A DNA stretch of 64,000 nt from Bacillota bacterium (GCA_018818595.1 JAHIRM010000036.1:1-64000), one strand, 5' to 3'. Counted from the first letter of the stretch, positions 17,769 through 27,351 are shown. Made by a program: numbers and translations. The notes: generated by a model not told the origin, from the sequence alone.

Positions 17769-18944
17769 TTATTTATCTAAAACTCGCAGTACAACTAACT
17801 TTAAATATAATGTTTCTTCTGATCCTAATAAAGTAGGATGGTCTTTTCCTTGAATTCGAAAATCAATCATTTGACAGGTTTTTTGCGCATCGTTTTCTGC
17901 TTCTTTTAACATTTGCAGAAAAAGTGCTGGGGTCATAAAATGAGAGCAAGAAGCCGTGATTAAATATCCACCATTTGAGATTAACTTCATGGCTTGAAGA
18001 TTGATGTCTTTGTATCCTTTATAGGCACTAGCAATCTTACTTGTTGTTTTTGCAAAAGCAGGTGGGTCTAAAATAATGACATCAAATTTTTTGTTTTCTG
18101 CTTGGTAGTCTCGTAAAAGATGAAATACATTGGCTTGAACGACTTTAATCTCTAATTCATTCAATTTCGCATTCTTTTTGATTCGGTTACAAGCAACTTC
18201 TGATATATCTACAGCGGTAACGTTTTTAGCATTCGCTTTTTTAGCATGAAGCGCAAAACTGCCAATATGTGAAAAACAATCTAATACGTCTTTTTGATTG
18301 ACATAACTTTGAAGTGCGAAATGATTGGCTTGTTGATCAAGAAATGTTCCGGTTTTTTGACCGGATTTTAAATCAACGCTTAAGAAAATTCCATTTTCTT
18401 CAATAAGCACTTCATCAGGAACGTCTCCATAAATAGTTCCTTTAAACAAATCTAGTCCTTCTTTTGTTCTTATAGGGACATCACTTCGTTCATAGATTCC
18501 TTTTGGATGAAACAAAGAGACTAAAATATCAATAAAGATTTGTTTTCGTTTGTCAATTCCTAAAGAAAGTATTTGAATGGATAAATATTCTCCATATTTA
18601 TCCACAATTAATCCTGGCATTCCATCTGCTTCGGCAAAAAGAACTCTATAACTATTTTGAAACCCTAATTCTGTTTTATACTGATTTGCCTTAACAATAA
18701 TTTGGTTGAAAAAATCATAATCAATTTCAACATCTTTTCTGGAAACAATTCTCACAAATATTTTAGATTGAGTATTTAAAAATCCTTTTCCAATAAATTT
18801 GTTTAAGCTAGAATACACATCAACGATATCTCCACTTACAATGTCTCCTTCTAAACGCAAAACTTCATTATTATAAACCCAGGAATGACCCTCTAAAATC
18901 CTTGTCTCTTCCCCAGGAAGTAAATAGACTTTACACTTTGACAT
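17769..18944 (-). CDS. RlmI-type class I rRNA methyltransferase
   Basis: 391 residues. An N-terminal PUA domain (about 1-75; VYLLPGEETRILEGHSWVYNNEV) is followed by a linking domain and a Rossmann methyltransferase domain, with VLDCFSHIGSFALHA (SAM motif), VTAVDISEVACNRI and ILDPPAFAKT (the D-P-P-A motif of m5C enzymes such as RlmI/YccW). It probably methylates a cytosine of 23S rRNA; the exact position is not known. AGAGGTGG precedes the ATG and an extended TGCTATAAT lies at 18973-18965. It starts the run to engB and the methyltransferase. Confidence 0.88.
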   Translation of the reverse strand: MSKCKVYLLPGEETRILEGHSWVYNNEVLRLEGDIVSGDIVDVYSSLNKFIGKGFLNTQSKIFVRIVSRKDVEIDYDFFNQIIVKANQYKTELGFQNSYRVLFAEADGMPGLIVDKYGEYLSIQILSLGIDKRKQIFIDILVSLFHPKGIYERSDVPIRTKEGLDLFKGTIYGDVPDEVLIEENGIFLSVDLKSGQKTGTFLDQQANHFALQSYVNQKDVLDCFSHIGSFALHAKKANAKNVTAVDISEVACNRIKKNAKLNELEIKVVQANVFHLLRDYQAENKKFDVIILDPPAFAKTTSKIASAYKGYKDINLQAMKLISNGGYLITASCSHFMTPALFLQMLKEAENDAQKTCQMIDFRIQGKDHPTLLGSEETLYLKLVVLRVLDK

Positions 18945-18995
18945 ATGCCACCTCTTGATACCCTATTATAGCATGTCAAAAGAGTTAAGACTATT

Positions 18996-19025
18996 AAAAA
19001 AAAAAAAAACCCAAAGAAATTTGGG
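18996..19025 (-). terminator. Terminator after the M16 peptidase pair
   Basis: A 7-bp stem ACCCAAA/TTTGGGT (19008-19025, 4-base loop) is followed on the minus strand by a run of about 12 T. Confidence 0.88.
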
Positions 19026-19041
19026 TAAAAGATAAATCAAA

Positions 19042-20322
19042 TTATTTATGATAATGAATGGACACAATCGCGTTTTCTTGAAAGTAATGAACCATACCAT
19101 ATAAATCATTTTCTGTAATTTTTTCTAAGATGCTTAAAAAAGTAAAAGCGTTCATTCCACGCAAGGCATATTCGGCAATAAAGTTATTGGTTTGGGTAAT
19201 AGAATTAAAGATTTGAACAAATTGTCCAACTAATTTTCGTTTTTGAATGATAAATCGCTTGGAATCAATTTGATAATCTTGTAACAAAGTTAACAAAGAT
19301 TCCATTTCTTTAATGCTCTGTTTCGGTTTTTTTGTTTCTGTATACAAAATGATGTGTCCATAAGTTTCTTCAGAACTTGCAGAATAATCAAAGGTTGAAT
19401 TAATCAATTGTTTTTTGTTTAACTCTTGATAATTTGGAGAACTTTTTCCAAGATAATTATCCAACAATAACAAAAGAGAAATTTCTTCTATTGCCGCTTT
19501 TTGTGGAGAAAGTTTTGCATCTCGATGAATGAGTATTCCAATCATCACTAAATCCGTTACGACATCTTTGATGATTTCAGCTGATTTTTTTTTAGAGGAA
19601 ACAGCTTCTAGCTTATCTGCTTTTATAAAGTCTTGATGTTTTTTAAAGGGAAAAAGAAATTGATAATTCTTGAGAAAGTCAAATACTTCTTCTTGATTCA
19701 CATCACCCGTAATGACAAGCAACGTGTTTTTTGGATGATAAAAAGTGTAAAAAGCATTTCTTAAAAGTTCAGAATGAATCAGTAAAAGGGATTCTTCGCT
19801 TCCGGCAACGTCATTCTTGATGGGGTGATCTTTATACATTTGATGTAAGAGGTCATAATAGAGAGATTGATCTAGATCATCTTGATACATCGTGATTTCC
19901 TTTTGTATAATCGCTTTTTCCTTTAAAATAGCATCTTCATGTAGGGTAGGATTAAAAACGGTGTCAAGAAGCAATTTAAGCGGTTCAACAACTGGATTGG
20001 TTGTTGAGAAATAGTAACTCGTTCGGTTTGAGGTCGTATACGCATTCACAGAAGCCCCAAGCAATGAAAAAGCTTTTGAAACGTCATTTTGTTCGTTTTC
20101 AAAAATCATATGTTCTAAAAAATGGGCTGTTCCTTCATAAAATTCCTTTTGTTCTTTCGTTTTCTTTAATGTTATAAATTGATCGGTAGATCCAAATTTG
20201 ATTTGTAAAGAAACCGCAACTCGACTAAAATCTTTTTTTGGTAAAAAGATTACTCTCATTCCTGAAGAAAGAGTCGTTTCTATTAATGTTTCTTGTATGG
20301 GAGAATAAGTGGTTGTCTTCAT
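19042..20322 (-). CDS. M16 metallopeptidase, YmfH-like catalytic subunit
   Basis: 426 residues. TAHFLEHMIFE contains the inverted zinc motif H-x-x-E-H at about residues 68-72, and KEKAIIQKEITMYQDD about 75 residues later supplies the third ligand Glu. The two-lobed M16B fold is completed by the C-terminal half. The start overlaps the end of the gene before it by four bases (ATGA), so the two are translationally coupled. In Bacilli the equivalent pair is YmfF/YmfH, where only YmfH has the zinc site; the same split is seen here. The substrate is unknown. Confidence 0.87.
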   Translation of the reverse strand: MKTTTYSPIQETLIETTLSSGMRVIFLPKKDFSRVAVSLQIKFGSTDQFITLKKTKEQKEFYEGTAHFLEHMIFENEQNDVSKAFSLLGASVNAYTTSNRTSYYFSTTNPVVEPLKLLLDTVFNPTLHEDAILKEKAIIQKEITMYQDDLDQSLYYDLLHQMYKDHPIKNDVAGSEESLLLIHSELLRNAFYTFYHPKNTLLVITGDVNQEEVFDFLKNYQFLFPFKKHQDFIKADKLEAVSSKKKSAEIIKDVVTDLVMIGILIHRDAKLSPQKAAIEEISLLLLLDNYLGKSSPNYQELNKKQLINSTFDYSASSEETYGHIILYTETKKPKQSIKEMESLLTLLQDYQIDSKRFIIQKRKLVGQFVQIFNSITQTNNFIAEYALRGMNAFTFLSILEKITENDLYGMVHYFQENAIVSIHYHK

Positions 20323-21596
20323 AGATTCATCCCTTCTTTTGTATACGTATGAACGGTGTCAAGTCGAAGAGATTTCCCTGCTTTGAGAACTTCATCTTTC
20401 GTAACCAACAAAATTTGAGAAATGATTTCTTCAACATCGTAAGCTTTTTGATAAAGTTTTTGATAAATAAAAACTCGATTAATCAAACTTCCCATAGAAT
20501 CATTACTAAGTCTGACTCGATGAATTAAGTTTTCTTTTGCTAAAAATAAAGCTTCTTCAGATATTTCACCTTGAATTAATTGATGTAATGAATCAAAAAT
20601 CAAATTACATGCCTCATCTTCTTTTCCGGGATCGATTCCTGCAAAAACGGATAAAAACCCTTTGTTTGGGTTGTAACTTGAAGAAATGTAGTAACATAAT
20701 TGATGCGTTTCACGCACGACTTGAAATAATATTGATTGATCAGACTCACCAAAAATTGAGTTAAATAAAACCATAGCATAATATAATTTATCGGTAGAAC
20801 GTATAAAAGTACGATAGCCAATATTAATTCTTGCTTGCTTTAAATCGGCTGTTTCAGTAATATAAGTTGGATTCATAAATTCTTTTGATTGTGTGTCAAG
20901 CCATGTGAAATTCATTTTACTTTTTGGAAAATGAAAATATGTTTTAACCGTATTTTCAATGTCTTCAAATTCAAAATCTCCTACAACAAACATCGATACG
21001 TCATCTTCTTGAATCATTGTTTCATAATAGTGAAAAAGATTCTCAGAAGTGATTTCATCAAGAGAGTCATAAATACCTCTTGATGAAAACTTAAAAAGTT
21101 CGTTTGAAAACATTTCTTTTTTGAATTGTTGGTAACTATATTCGAATTTATCATGATAATCTGCTTCAATGTCTTCTTTTAACATACGAATTTCATTGTT
21201 AACGATGCTTTTTTTAAACCCATTTTTAGTCGTTTTAGGATGAAAAATAATTTCACTTAAAAGAGAAAAAGCAAGAGGAGTTAATTTAACTTTTTCTTGA
21301 AGAAATTGATCGTTTACTACCATTACATCAAAGGAAATAACACTTTGTAATCCTATTTTTTGAGTAGATGTAGATAATTCTGTGCCATACAAGGCGTCAA
21401 ACTCATTTTGAATGTATTGTAATCCTGGATATTTTTTACAAGCTTCTGTTAAGACTTCTGGTAGCAAAGAACGAGCATTAATGGTAGATTCCTGAAAAGA
21501 ATTGACAAATTTAAGTGAAATTCCAATGGTCTTGAATTTCTTTAATTTTATCAAATATAACGTTAACCCATTTTGTTTTAACATTCTAGTTTCCAT
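20319..21596 (-). CDS. M16 peptidase-like protein, YmfF-like, no zinc site
   Basis: 425 residues with the M16 two-lobe pattern (RSLLPEVLTEACKKYPG, where the active lobe would carry H-x-x-E-H), but no HxxEH motif anywhere. It is therefore the non-catalytic partner of the gene that follows and overlaps it. In M16 heterodimers the inactive subunit helps form the closed chamber and bind substrate. FVVGDFEFEDIENTVKTYF and QARINIGYRTF are typical M16 blocks. The start ATG at 21596 follows deoD by 51 bases. Confidence 0.83.
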   Translation of the reverse strand: METRMLKQNGLTLYLIKLKKFKTIGISLKFVNSFQESTINARSLLPEVLTEACKKYPGLQYIQNEFDALYGTELSTSTQKIGLQSVISFDVMVVNDQFLQEKVKLTPLAFSLLSEIIFHPKTTKNGFKKSIVNNEIRMLKEDIEADYHDKFEYSYQQFKKEMFSNELFKFSSRGIYDSLDEITSENLFHYYETMIQEDDVSMFVVGDFEFEDIENTVKTYFHFPKSKMNFTWLDTQSKEFMNPTYITETADLKQARINIGYRTFIRSTDKLYYAMVLFNSIFGESDQSILFQVVRETHQLCYYISSSYNPNKGFLSVFAGIDPGKEDEACNLIFDSLHQLIQGEISEEALFLAKENLIHRVRLSNDSMGSLINRVFIYQKLYQKAYDVEEIISQILLVTKDEVLKAGKSLRLDTVHTYTKEGMNL

Positions 21597-21647
21597 TTGT
21601 GCTCCTTCAAAAAGAATGGATGTTCCCTATCGAACCATCCATTTTGT

Positions 21648-22352
21648 TTATGCTAATTCAAGTGCAATTTTCATCATGTTTGTGAAAGCAGATTGCCTTT
21701 CCTCTGGAGAGGTTTCTTCGTGAGTTGTTAAAGAATCAGAGATTGTTAACAAACAAGCGGCTTGTTTGTTAAGAATATTTGCGGTATGAAATAAAGCAAA
21801 TGATTCCATTTCAACGGCTAAACAGTTATGTTTTTCAAAGTACTCTTGAGGGGAAAGACCCGTTTCGCGGTAAAAGACATCGCTTGAATGAATTCTGCCT
21901 TTTACAATTGAAATATGAATCTTCTTAGCTGCTTGAATGATTTCTTTGTTTAGTTCTTTCGAAGATTTTAAAATGTGTCTTTTTTCTCCGTTTTGCGATT
22001 TTGCAAAATTAGATTCACTAAAAGCTTCTGTTACAAGTAATGTATCAAACAGTTTAAGTTTCGGAGAATAAGAGCCTGCTGACCCAATTCGTATAATTCT
22101 TTCTACTCCTAGAAAACGAAATAATTCATAGGCATAAATTCCAATAGAAGGCATTCCCATTCCTGAGCCCATCACGGAAATTCGTTTTCCTTTGTAGAAT
22201 CCAGTATAGCCAAACATATTTCTTACCGAATTAAAAAGAGTGACGTTTTCTAAGAAATTTTCTGCAATGTACTTGGCTCTTAGAGGGTCTCCTGGCATTA
22301 AAACGGTTGATGCAATTTCGCCAATTTCAGCGCTGTTATGTGGTGTTCCCAT
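21648..22352 (-). CDS. deoD: Purine nucleoside phosphorylase, DeoD type
   Basis: 234 residues. MGTPHNSAEIGEIASTVLMPG and GDPLRAKYIAENF start the trimeric/hexameric PNP fold; GSGMGMPSIGIYAYEL, IRIGSAGS and VEMESFALF are the hallmark phosphate- and nucleoside-binding motifs. It cleaves purine (deoxy)nucleosides with phosphate to base and (deoxy)ribose 1-phosphate. With deoC on the same strand just upstream and deoB at 42555, the window has the three enzymes that route deoxynucleosides into glycolysis. AAGGA precedes the ATG. Confidence 0.94.
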   Translation of the reverse strand: MGTPHNSAEIGEIASTVLMPGDPLRAKYIAENFLENVTLFNSVRNMFGYTGFYKGKRISVMGSGMGMPSIGIYAYELFRFLGVERIIRIGSAGSYSPKLKLFDTLLVTEAFSESNFAKSQNGEKRHILKSSKELNKEIIQAAKKIHISIVKGRIHSSDVFYRETGLSPQEYFEKHNCLAVEMESFALFHTANILNKQAACLLTISDSLTTHEETSPEERQSAFTNMMKIALELA

Positions 22353-22355
22353 AAA

Positions 22356-22940
22356 TTACACGTCCTTTTCTTCTTCTTTGATATATGATTTAAGTAGTGT
22401 AATCACTTCTTGATTATTCACTACCAATAACTGATATTCTGTATCCATAAGAATTCCTTTAAAACTGACAAGTGGCAAATCTTCTTCTGTTACTTCTTTT
22501 AAGATAAAATCTTTCCCGTAAGAAACCGTGATACTATCTTTTGGTTTGAAGGAAAAAGCATTAGAATGATACGCTTCTAAATAAAGTCGATTGTTTTCAA
22601 TAAACAATGAAGATTTTTTTAAATATACTTGCTTATGATTGACTTCAAGCATCGAAATAAATAAAGTCATTTTTGGTTTTTTACCTTTTAAATAGTTTAA
22701 TTGATCGCTTAACATTTTCGTATTTTGATATTTCATAAAATATTCTTTTAATAAACAGTAGACAAAAGAGATTCCTACAATAAGTGGACCGCTAATCCAA
22801 TTAATAGAAATCTGTCCAATTAAAAATACGCTTATGACAAAAACCGAAAAAACTGTTGTACTAACAAGAACGCGGCTGAATCGAAAAGAAATCATTTCTT
22901 TTTTGGTTCGATTGAGAATGTCTGTTTGTAAGTCAATCAT
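22356..22940 (-). CDS. Membrane protein of unknown function between deoC and deoD
   Basis: 194 residues. Two membrane segments (about 25-45 and 47-65) are followed by a soluble domain of about 125 residues, predicted beta-rich, ending in a Glu/Lys-rich tail. The layout resembles the YcxB-like protein at 934, but I see no motif that proves relationship. It overlaps the deoC stop by one base and ends three bases before deoD starts, so it is part of the same translation-coupled operon. No function is proposed. Confidence 0.7.
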   Translation of the reverse strand: MIDLQTDILNRTKKEMISFRFSRVLVSTTVFSVFVISVFLIGQISINWISGPLIVGISFVYCLLKEYFMKYQNTKMLSDQLNYLKGKKPKMTLFISMLEVNHKQVYLKKSSLFIENNRLYLEAYHSNAFSFKPKDSITVSYGKDFILKEVTEEDLPLVSFKGILMDTEYQLLVVNNQEVITLLKSYIKEEEKDV

Positions 22941-23596
22941 TAATATTCAGATCCGGTTTCATTTTTTAACAGCGCAATGCCGTTACTTGTGCCAATTCTT
23001 GTTGCACCCGCTTCGATCATTTTTACAAAGTCTTCTTTTGTTCTCACTCCGCCTGCAGCTTTCACTTCTTTCCCATTTCCATTTGCTTTCATGATGGCTA
23101 CATTTTCAGGTGTTGCGCCTTGCGTTCCAAATCCAGTTGAAGTTTTAATAAAAGTTGCATCTGTATTTCCAATGAGTTGACTCACTTTTATAATTTCATC
23201 CTCGGTTAGATAACACGTTTCAATAATAACTTTAACGGTTAATCCATGAGCTGCTTTTACTACTTGAGTTACTTCATTTTTAATATAATCATAATGGCCT
23301 GATTTTAATTCGCCAATGTTTAGAACCATATCGATTTCATCTGCGCCATTGGCAACCGCATTTAGCGTTTCAAACACTTTTGTTTCAATCGTGTTTGCTC
23401 CCAAAGGAAAGCCTATGACTGTACAAACTAAAACGTCTGTATTTTCTAAAGCTTTTTTGCAATGTGCAACAAACGCAGGGTTAACACATACGCTTTTAAA
23501 ATGAAACATTTTTGCTTCTTCTAGTAAAACATCAATTTCTTTTGTGGTTCCTATTGCTTTTAAATAGGTATGATCAATCATTTTATTTAGTTCCAT
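22940..23596 (-). CDS. deoC: Deoxyribose-phosphate aldolase
   Basis: 218 residues. IDHTYLKAIGTTKEID opens the TIM barrel, ADEIDMVLNIGELKSG has the conserved acid, TFIKTSTGFG carries the Schiff-base Lys (about residue 151) and EVKAAGGVRT the second Lys (about 179). It splits deoxyribose 5-phosphate into acetaldehyde and glyceraldehyde 3-phosphate. AAGGAG precedes the ATG, which lies inside the end of the upstream YczE-type gene. It works with DeoD and DeoB in deoxynucleoside catabolism. Confidence 0.95.
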   Translation of the reverse strand: MELNKMIDHTYLKAIGTTKEIDVLLEEAKMFHFKSVCVNPAFVAHCKKALENTDVLVCTVIGFPLGANTIETKVFETLNAVANGADEIDMVLNIGELKSGHYDYIKNEVTQVVKAAHGLTVKVIIETCYLTEDEIIKVSQLIGNTDATFIKTSTGFGTQGATPENVAIMKANGNGKEVKAAGGVRTKEDFVKMIEAGATRIGTSNGIALLKNETGSEY

Positions 23597-24233
23597 AAAT
23601 ATTTCTCCTTTTATGATTCAATTTCTCAAATCCAAATATATAAAACTTTAATAAGTATCCAATGGATAAAGCATAAACAATCGTTCCATAGTACACTGTT
23701 CCAAACCCGTTTTTTGTTAATAAACTAATTGAAACAGCAATTAACACAATCGCCATTTCGTTAAACGTTCTAGACACACCTAATTTTAATTTTGTGTGTC
23801 GATACGTGAGAAACATTAACTCATCATATAATCCCGCGGGGTAAGTAGATTTTATCATTAACATTCCTCCAAATGGGAGGATGAAAACAGATGCTGCAAA
23901 AACAATCCAAGTCATTGCTCCAAGAGGCATATAGTCTTTTAAAATCACTAAATCCCAAAAATCAAGCATGGGTGAAAACACGATTACTTGAACAAATAGA
24001 AACAGAAATTTAAAATTTTTATAATAAAGGATTAAAACAATAATAAAGAATGTCGATACAAGAAATGCGGCTGTTCCTAAAGAAATATGTGTCGTTTTAG
24101 AGATAATTCCTGTAAGGTTATCAGCTGGAGTTGCTCCAAATCCTGTTCGAAAAGAAAGAATAACCGAAAAAGATATTAACGCAATTCCTAAAAAATACAT
24201 AATTGAATTGGTTAAATTAATTCTAACTTTCAC
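23583..24233 (-). CDS. YczE/YitT-type membrane protein
   Basis: 216 residues with about six membrane segments. The first segment has GIALISFSVILSFRTGFGATPADNL, the pattern of YczE/YyaS/YitT proteins (Gly-rich first helix, then a polar G-x-x-P/S-x-D turn). The function is unknown. The start is a GTG at 24233 with GGAGG six bases upstream. It leads the deoC-deoD operon from a strong promoter. A second family member lies at 53473. Whether it moves nucleosides or something else cannot be read from sequence. Confidence 0.72.
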   Translation of the reverse strand: MKVRINLTNSIMYFLGIALISFSVILSFRTGFGATPADNLTGIISKTTHISLGTAAFLVSTFFIIVLILYYKNFKFLFLFVQVIVFSPMLDFWDLVILKDYMPLGAMTWIVFAASVFILPFGGMLMIKSTYPAGLYDELMFLTYRHTKLKLGVSRTFNEMAIVLIAVSISLLTKNGFGTVYYGTIVYALSIGYLLKFYIFGFEKLNHKRRNIYGTK

Positions 24234-24259
24234 GGGATTCCTCCATTTATTTCATAGAT

Positions 24260-24288
24260 ATTATACTTTTTTTCCGCCAAAAAGTCAA
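24260..24288 (-). promoter_or_regulatory. Promoter of the YczE-deoC-deoD-M16 operon
   Basis: TTGACT (24288-24283), a 17-base spacer and TATAAT (24265-24260) on the minus strand, with the GTG start 27 bases further on. Confidence 0.82.
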
Positions 24289-24304
24289 TGTAAAAGGGAT
24301 ATAA

Positions 24305-24334
24305 AAGCCGATTGAAGACATGCTTCATCGGCTT
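24305..24334 (-). terminator. Terminator after ileS
   Basis: AAGCCGAT and ATCGGCTT ends with an inner GAAG/CTTC stem (one bulged base) form a long hairpin, followed on the minus strand by TTTTATAT. Confidence 0.7.
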
Positions 24335-24338
24335 ATTA

Positions 24339-27077
24339 TTACATGGCTACAATCTTTTGACAACGAGAGCATAATCCGTCTTCATTAACGTCATCTACTA
24401 CTTGCCAACACCTAGCACAAGTCGTGCCACTTGCTGCAAGTACATCTATTGATACATCTTCTGCTTTAAATGAACCGTATCCTTCGTTTTTGATATCTAG
24501 TTTTGAAACGATGAACACTTGTGCTAAATTTAATTTACATTTTTCAAGTAAGAGTTGAATTTTAGCTTTTGGATAAATAATCAAATGAGCATTTAAACTC
24601 TTACCAATTATTTTTTCTTCTCTTGCGGTTTCTAATGCTTTTAAGACCACTTCTCTAAATTCCATAAACTCATCATATGTTTCTTCAATCGTCGTATCAT
24701 AGGATTGGATTTTTGGCATATCTAGTAGATAGACATCTTCTTCTTTATTAGAAGATAGGTATTGATATGCTTCGGACGTAGTGTGAGGAATAAGTGGAGT
24801 TAGTACACGAAGTAAGGAATCAAGAATGGTATAAAATACGGTTTGAATTTTTCGTCTTTCTGGGCTATTTATTTTTTCGATGTAAAGAATATCTTTTGTA
24901 AAATCTAAGTAAAATGAGGATACAAATGTCACAAAATTTGTTACTTTACGATAGACATCATCAAAACGGAAATCTTCATAAGCATCTTTTACTTCTTTAA
25001 CAAGATTATTCGTTTTTATCATGATGTATTGATCTATTTCAGACAACTCTGAATAGGCAAGTACGTCTAAAGTAAAATCAAAATCTGCTAAATTTCCAAG
25101 TAAGAATTTAAAGGTATTTCGAATTTTACGATAGGATTCTGATACTTGTTTGATTAAATCGTCTGACAGCCTTACATCAGCTTGATAATCAACACTTGAT
25201 ACCCATAAACGGAAGATATCCGCTCCTAGCGTATCAGCTATTTTATTAGGATCGACTACATTTCCAAGAGATTTAGACATTTTTCTGCCTTCACCATCTA
25301 GGATAAATCCATGACTTACAAGAGTTTTATAAGGGCTTTGACCCATCGTTGCCACACCTGTAATTAAACTCGAATTAAACCATCCGCGATATTGATCTGA
25401 TCCTTCAAGATATAAATCAGCAGGATAAGGAAGTCCTCTTGTTAATAAAGCTCCATGATGACTTGTCCCAGAATCAAACCACACATCCATGATATCAGTT
25501 TCTTTTGTAAAGAGATTGTTTGGTGAATCTTTATGGGTATACCCAACAGGTAGTAACTCTTTTGCACTTCGGATAAACCAAGCATTTGATCCTTCTTTTT
25601 CAACGATTTTTGCGAAGTGTTCGATTAATTCTTTCTCAAGAATTGGTGTTTTATTTTCAGTGTAAAAAGCAGGAATTGGGACGCCCCAAGTTCTTTGTCT
25701 CGATACACACCAAGATCCTCGATCTTTAATCATATTACCTAATCGGACATCTCCCCATGATGGGTACCACTTTACTGTTTGAATTGCTTTTAAGATATCT
25801 TGTTTTAAGATATCGATGGACGCAAACCATTGTGGGGTTGCACGGAAAATTACTGGTTTTTTTGTACGCCAATCGTGTGGGTAACTATGAACGATTGATA
25901 ACACTTTTAGTAAAGCATTTGTTTCTTGTAAAGCTTTTATAACTTCAAGATTACAGTCATCGACAAATAATCCTTCAAATCGTTTTCCAGCCGATTCCAT
26001 CATATTTCCTTTGGAATCAACAGGACAAAATACTTCTAAATTGTATTTTTGACCGACGATAAAATCGTCTTCTCCATGCCCTGGAGCAGTATGAACTAAT
26101 CCAGTACCATCTTCGGTTGTCACATGTTCTCCTAAAATAAGAGGACAAACTCGGTTGTAAAGTGGATGAACGTAAGTCATTCCTTCTAGTTCCCAACCAA
26201 AAACGGTGGTTTGAATGTCCATTTTCTCGCATTCTAACATTTCTTTCATCACTTCAATTCTAGCTTTCGCTAGCACAAAGTGACGACCGGTTTCCGTTTT
26301 AACAAGACTGTATTCTATTTCTGGCCCTGCACAAATCGCAAGATTTGCAGGAATCGTCCAAGGAGTCGTTGTCCAAATTAAAAACTCAGTATTTTTAGGA
26401 AACAACCCGTTCGTGAATTTTGAAGGCATTGCAACATAAATTGAAGGTGAAGTAACATCATAATATTCTATTTCTGCTTCTGCTAATGCCGATTCAGAAG
26501 AAGGAGACCAATACACTGGTTTTAATCCTTTATATACGAGTCCTTTTTCAACCATTTCACCAAACAGTCTAATTTGGGCTGCTTCATAGGATTTATCAAG
26601 AGTAATATAAGGGTTATCCCACTCTCCTAGTATTCCAAGTCTTTTAAATTGTTGTTTTTGAATTTCAACTTGTTCTAAGGCAAAGTCTTTGCATAATTCT
26701 CTAAATTTAGGAACATCCATTTCTTTTCGATTTACTTTTTTGTCTTTGGATAATGCGTTTTCAATTGGCAAACCATGAGTATCCCATCCAGGAAGATAAG
26801 GTGCCTGAAAGCCAGACATGTTCTTGTAACGTAAAACGAAGTCTTTTAATGTTTTATTTAAAGCCGTTCCTGCATGAATGGATCCATTCGCATAAGGAGG
26901 CCCATCATGTAAAACATACATTGATCTCAATGCATTTTTTTTAAGTATTTTATTGTAAAGATCTATTTTCTCCCAATTCGCTTGAATGATATGTTCGTTT
27001 TGGCCAAGATTTCCTCTCATTGGGAAATCTGTTTTGGGCATTAATAACGTATCTTTGAAATTTTTCTTTGTTTCCAT
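24339..27077 (-). CDS. ileS: Isoleucyl-tRNA synthetase
   Basis: 912 residues. HDGPPYANGSIHAGTALNK (about 57-75) is the HIGH region; the motif here reads HAGT, so the second His is Thr. GRKMSKSLGNV is the KMSKS loop. The editing domain (FLIWTTTPWTIPANLAI) and a C-terminal zinc finger (CARCWQ, then CSRCQ) are present, as in typical bacterial IleRS of the shorter type. It charges tRNA-Ile. It is transcribed alone, from a promoter at 27351-27324 through an isoleucine T-box, and ends at a terminator. Confidence 0.95.
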   Translation of the reverse strand: METKKNFKDTLLMPKTDFPMRGNLGQNEHIIQANWEKIDLYNKILKKNALRSMYVLHDGPPYANGSIHAGTALNKTLKDFVLRYKNMSGFQAPYLPGWDTHGLPIENALSKDKKVNRKEMDVPKFRELCKDFALEQVEIQKQQFKRLGILGEWDNPYITLDKSYEAAQIRLFGEMVEKGLVYKGLKPVYWSPSSESALAEAEIEYYDVTSPSIYVAMPSKFTNGLFPKNTEFLIWTTTPWTIPANLAICAGPEIEYSLVKTETGRHFVLAKARIEVMKEMLECEKMDIQTTVFGWELEGMTYVHPLYNRVCPLILGEHVTTEDGTGLVHTAPGHGEDDFIVGQKYNLEVFCPVDSKGNMMESAGKRFEGLFVDDCNLEVIKALQETNALLKVLSIVHSYPHDWRTKKPVIFRATPQWFASIDILKQDILKAIQTVKWYPSWGDVRLGNMIKDRGSWCVSRQRTWGVPIPAFYTENKTPILEKELIEHFAKIVEKEGSNAWFIRSAKELLPVGYTHKDSPNNLFTKETDIMDVWFDSGTSHHGALLTRGLPYPADLYLEGSDQYRGWFNSSLITGVATMGQSPYKTLVSHGFILDGEGRKMSKSLGNVVDPNKIADTLGADIFRLWVSSVDYQADVRLSDDLIKQVSESYRKIRNTFKFLLGNLADFDFTLDVLAYSELSEIDQYIMIKTNNLVKEVKDAYEDFRFDDVYRKVTNFVTFVSSFYLDFTKDILYIEKINSPERRKIQTVFYTILDSLLRVLTPLIPHTTSEAYQYLSSNKEEDVYLLDMPKIQSYDTTIEETYDEFMEFREVVLKALETAREEKIIGKSLNAHLIIYPKAKIQLLLEKCKLNLAQVFIVSKLDIKNEGYGSFKAEDVSIDVLAASGTTCARCWQVVDDVNEDGLCSRCQKIVAM

Positions 27078-27084
27078 TTTGTTA

Positions 27085-27317
27085 TCCTCCTAAAAAAAAA
27101 CGCCCTCAAAAATAAGGACGATTATTACCGCGGTACCACCTTTGTTCTAGAAAACTAGCGCTTGAGTCGTTAACGCCGACTTACGAAGTTATTTACGTTT
27201 GTTCAATAACTCTCTCCTAGGTGATAAACCACTTTCTGTTTCCTTGTTTGCACCAAATACAAGGTCTCTTAAAAACAGTGAAAGTGATATTTGTCCTAAT
27301 CATCGATTTATATATGT
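27085..27317 (-). promoter_or_regulatory. T-box leader, isoleucine specific
   Basis: The core AGGTGGTACCGCG lies at 27141-27129 (minus strand). It is followed by a terminator hairpin CGTCCT/AGGGCG (27120-27101) and nine T. A specifier ATC (Ile) lies at 27225-27223 in TTTATCACC, the same context as GTC in the valine leader. Uncharged tRNA-Ile should stabilise the antiterminator and allow ileS transcription. Confidence 0.92.
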
Positions 27318-27323
27318 TAATTC

Positions 27324-27351
27324 ATTATAACAAATTTTTCAGTTTTATCAA
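27324..27351 (-). promoter_or_regulatory. Promoter of the ileS T-box leader
   Basis: TTGATA (27351-27346), a 16-base spacer and TATAAT (27329-27324) on the minus strand. The start point would be near 27317. Confidence 0.82.

Noticed and set aside
16219-27300. The two similar 13-base AGGTGGTACCGCG stretches as a mobile repeat
   Set aside because: They are the conserved core of two separate T-box leaders, not a transposed repeat.
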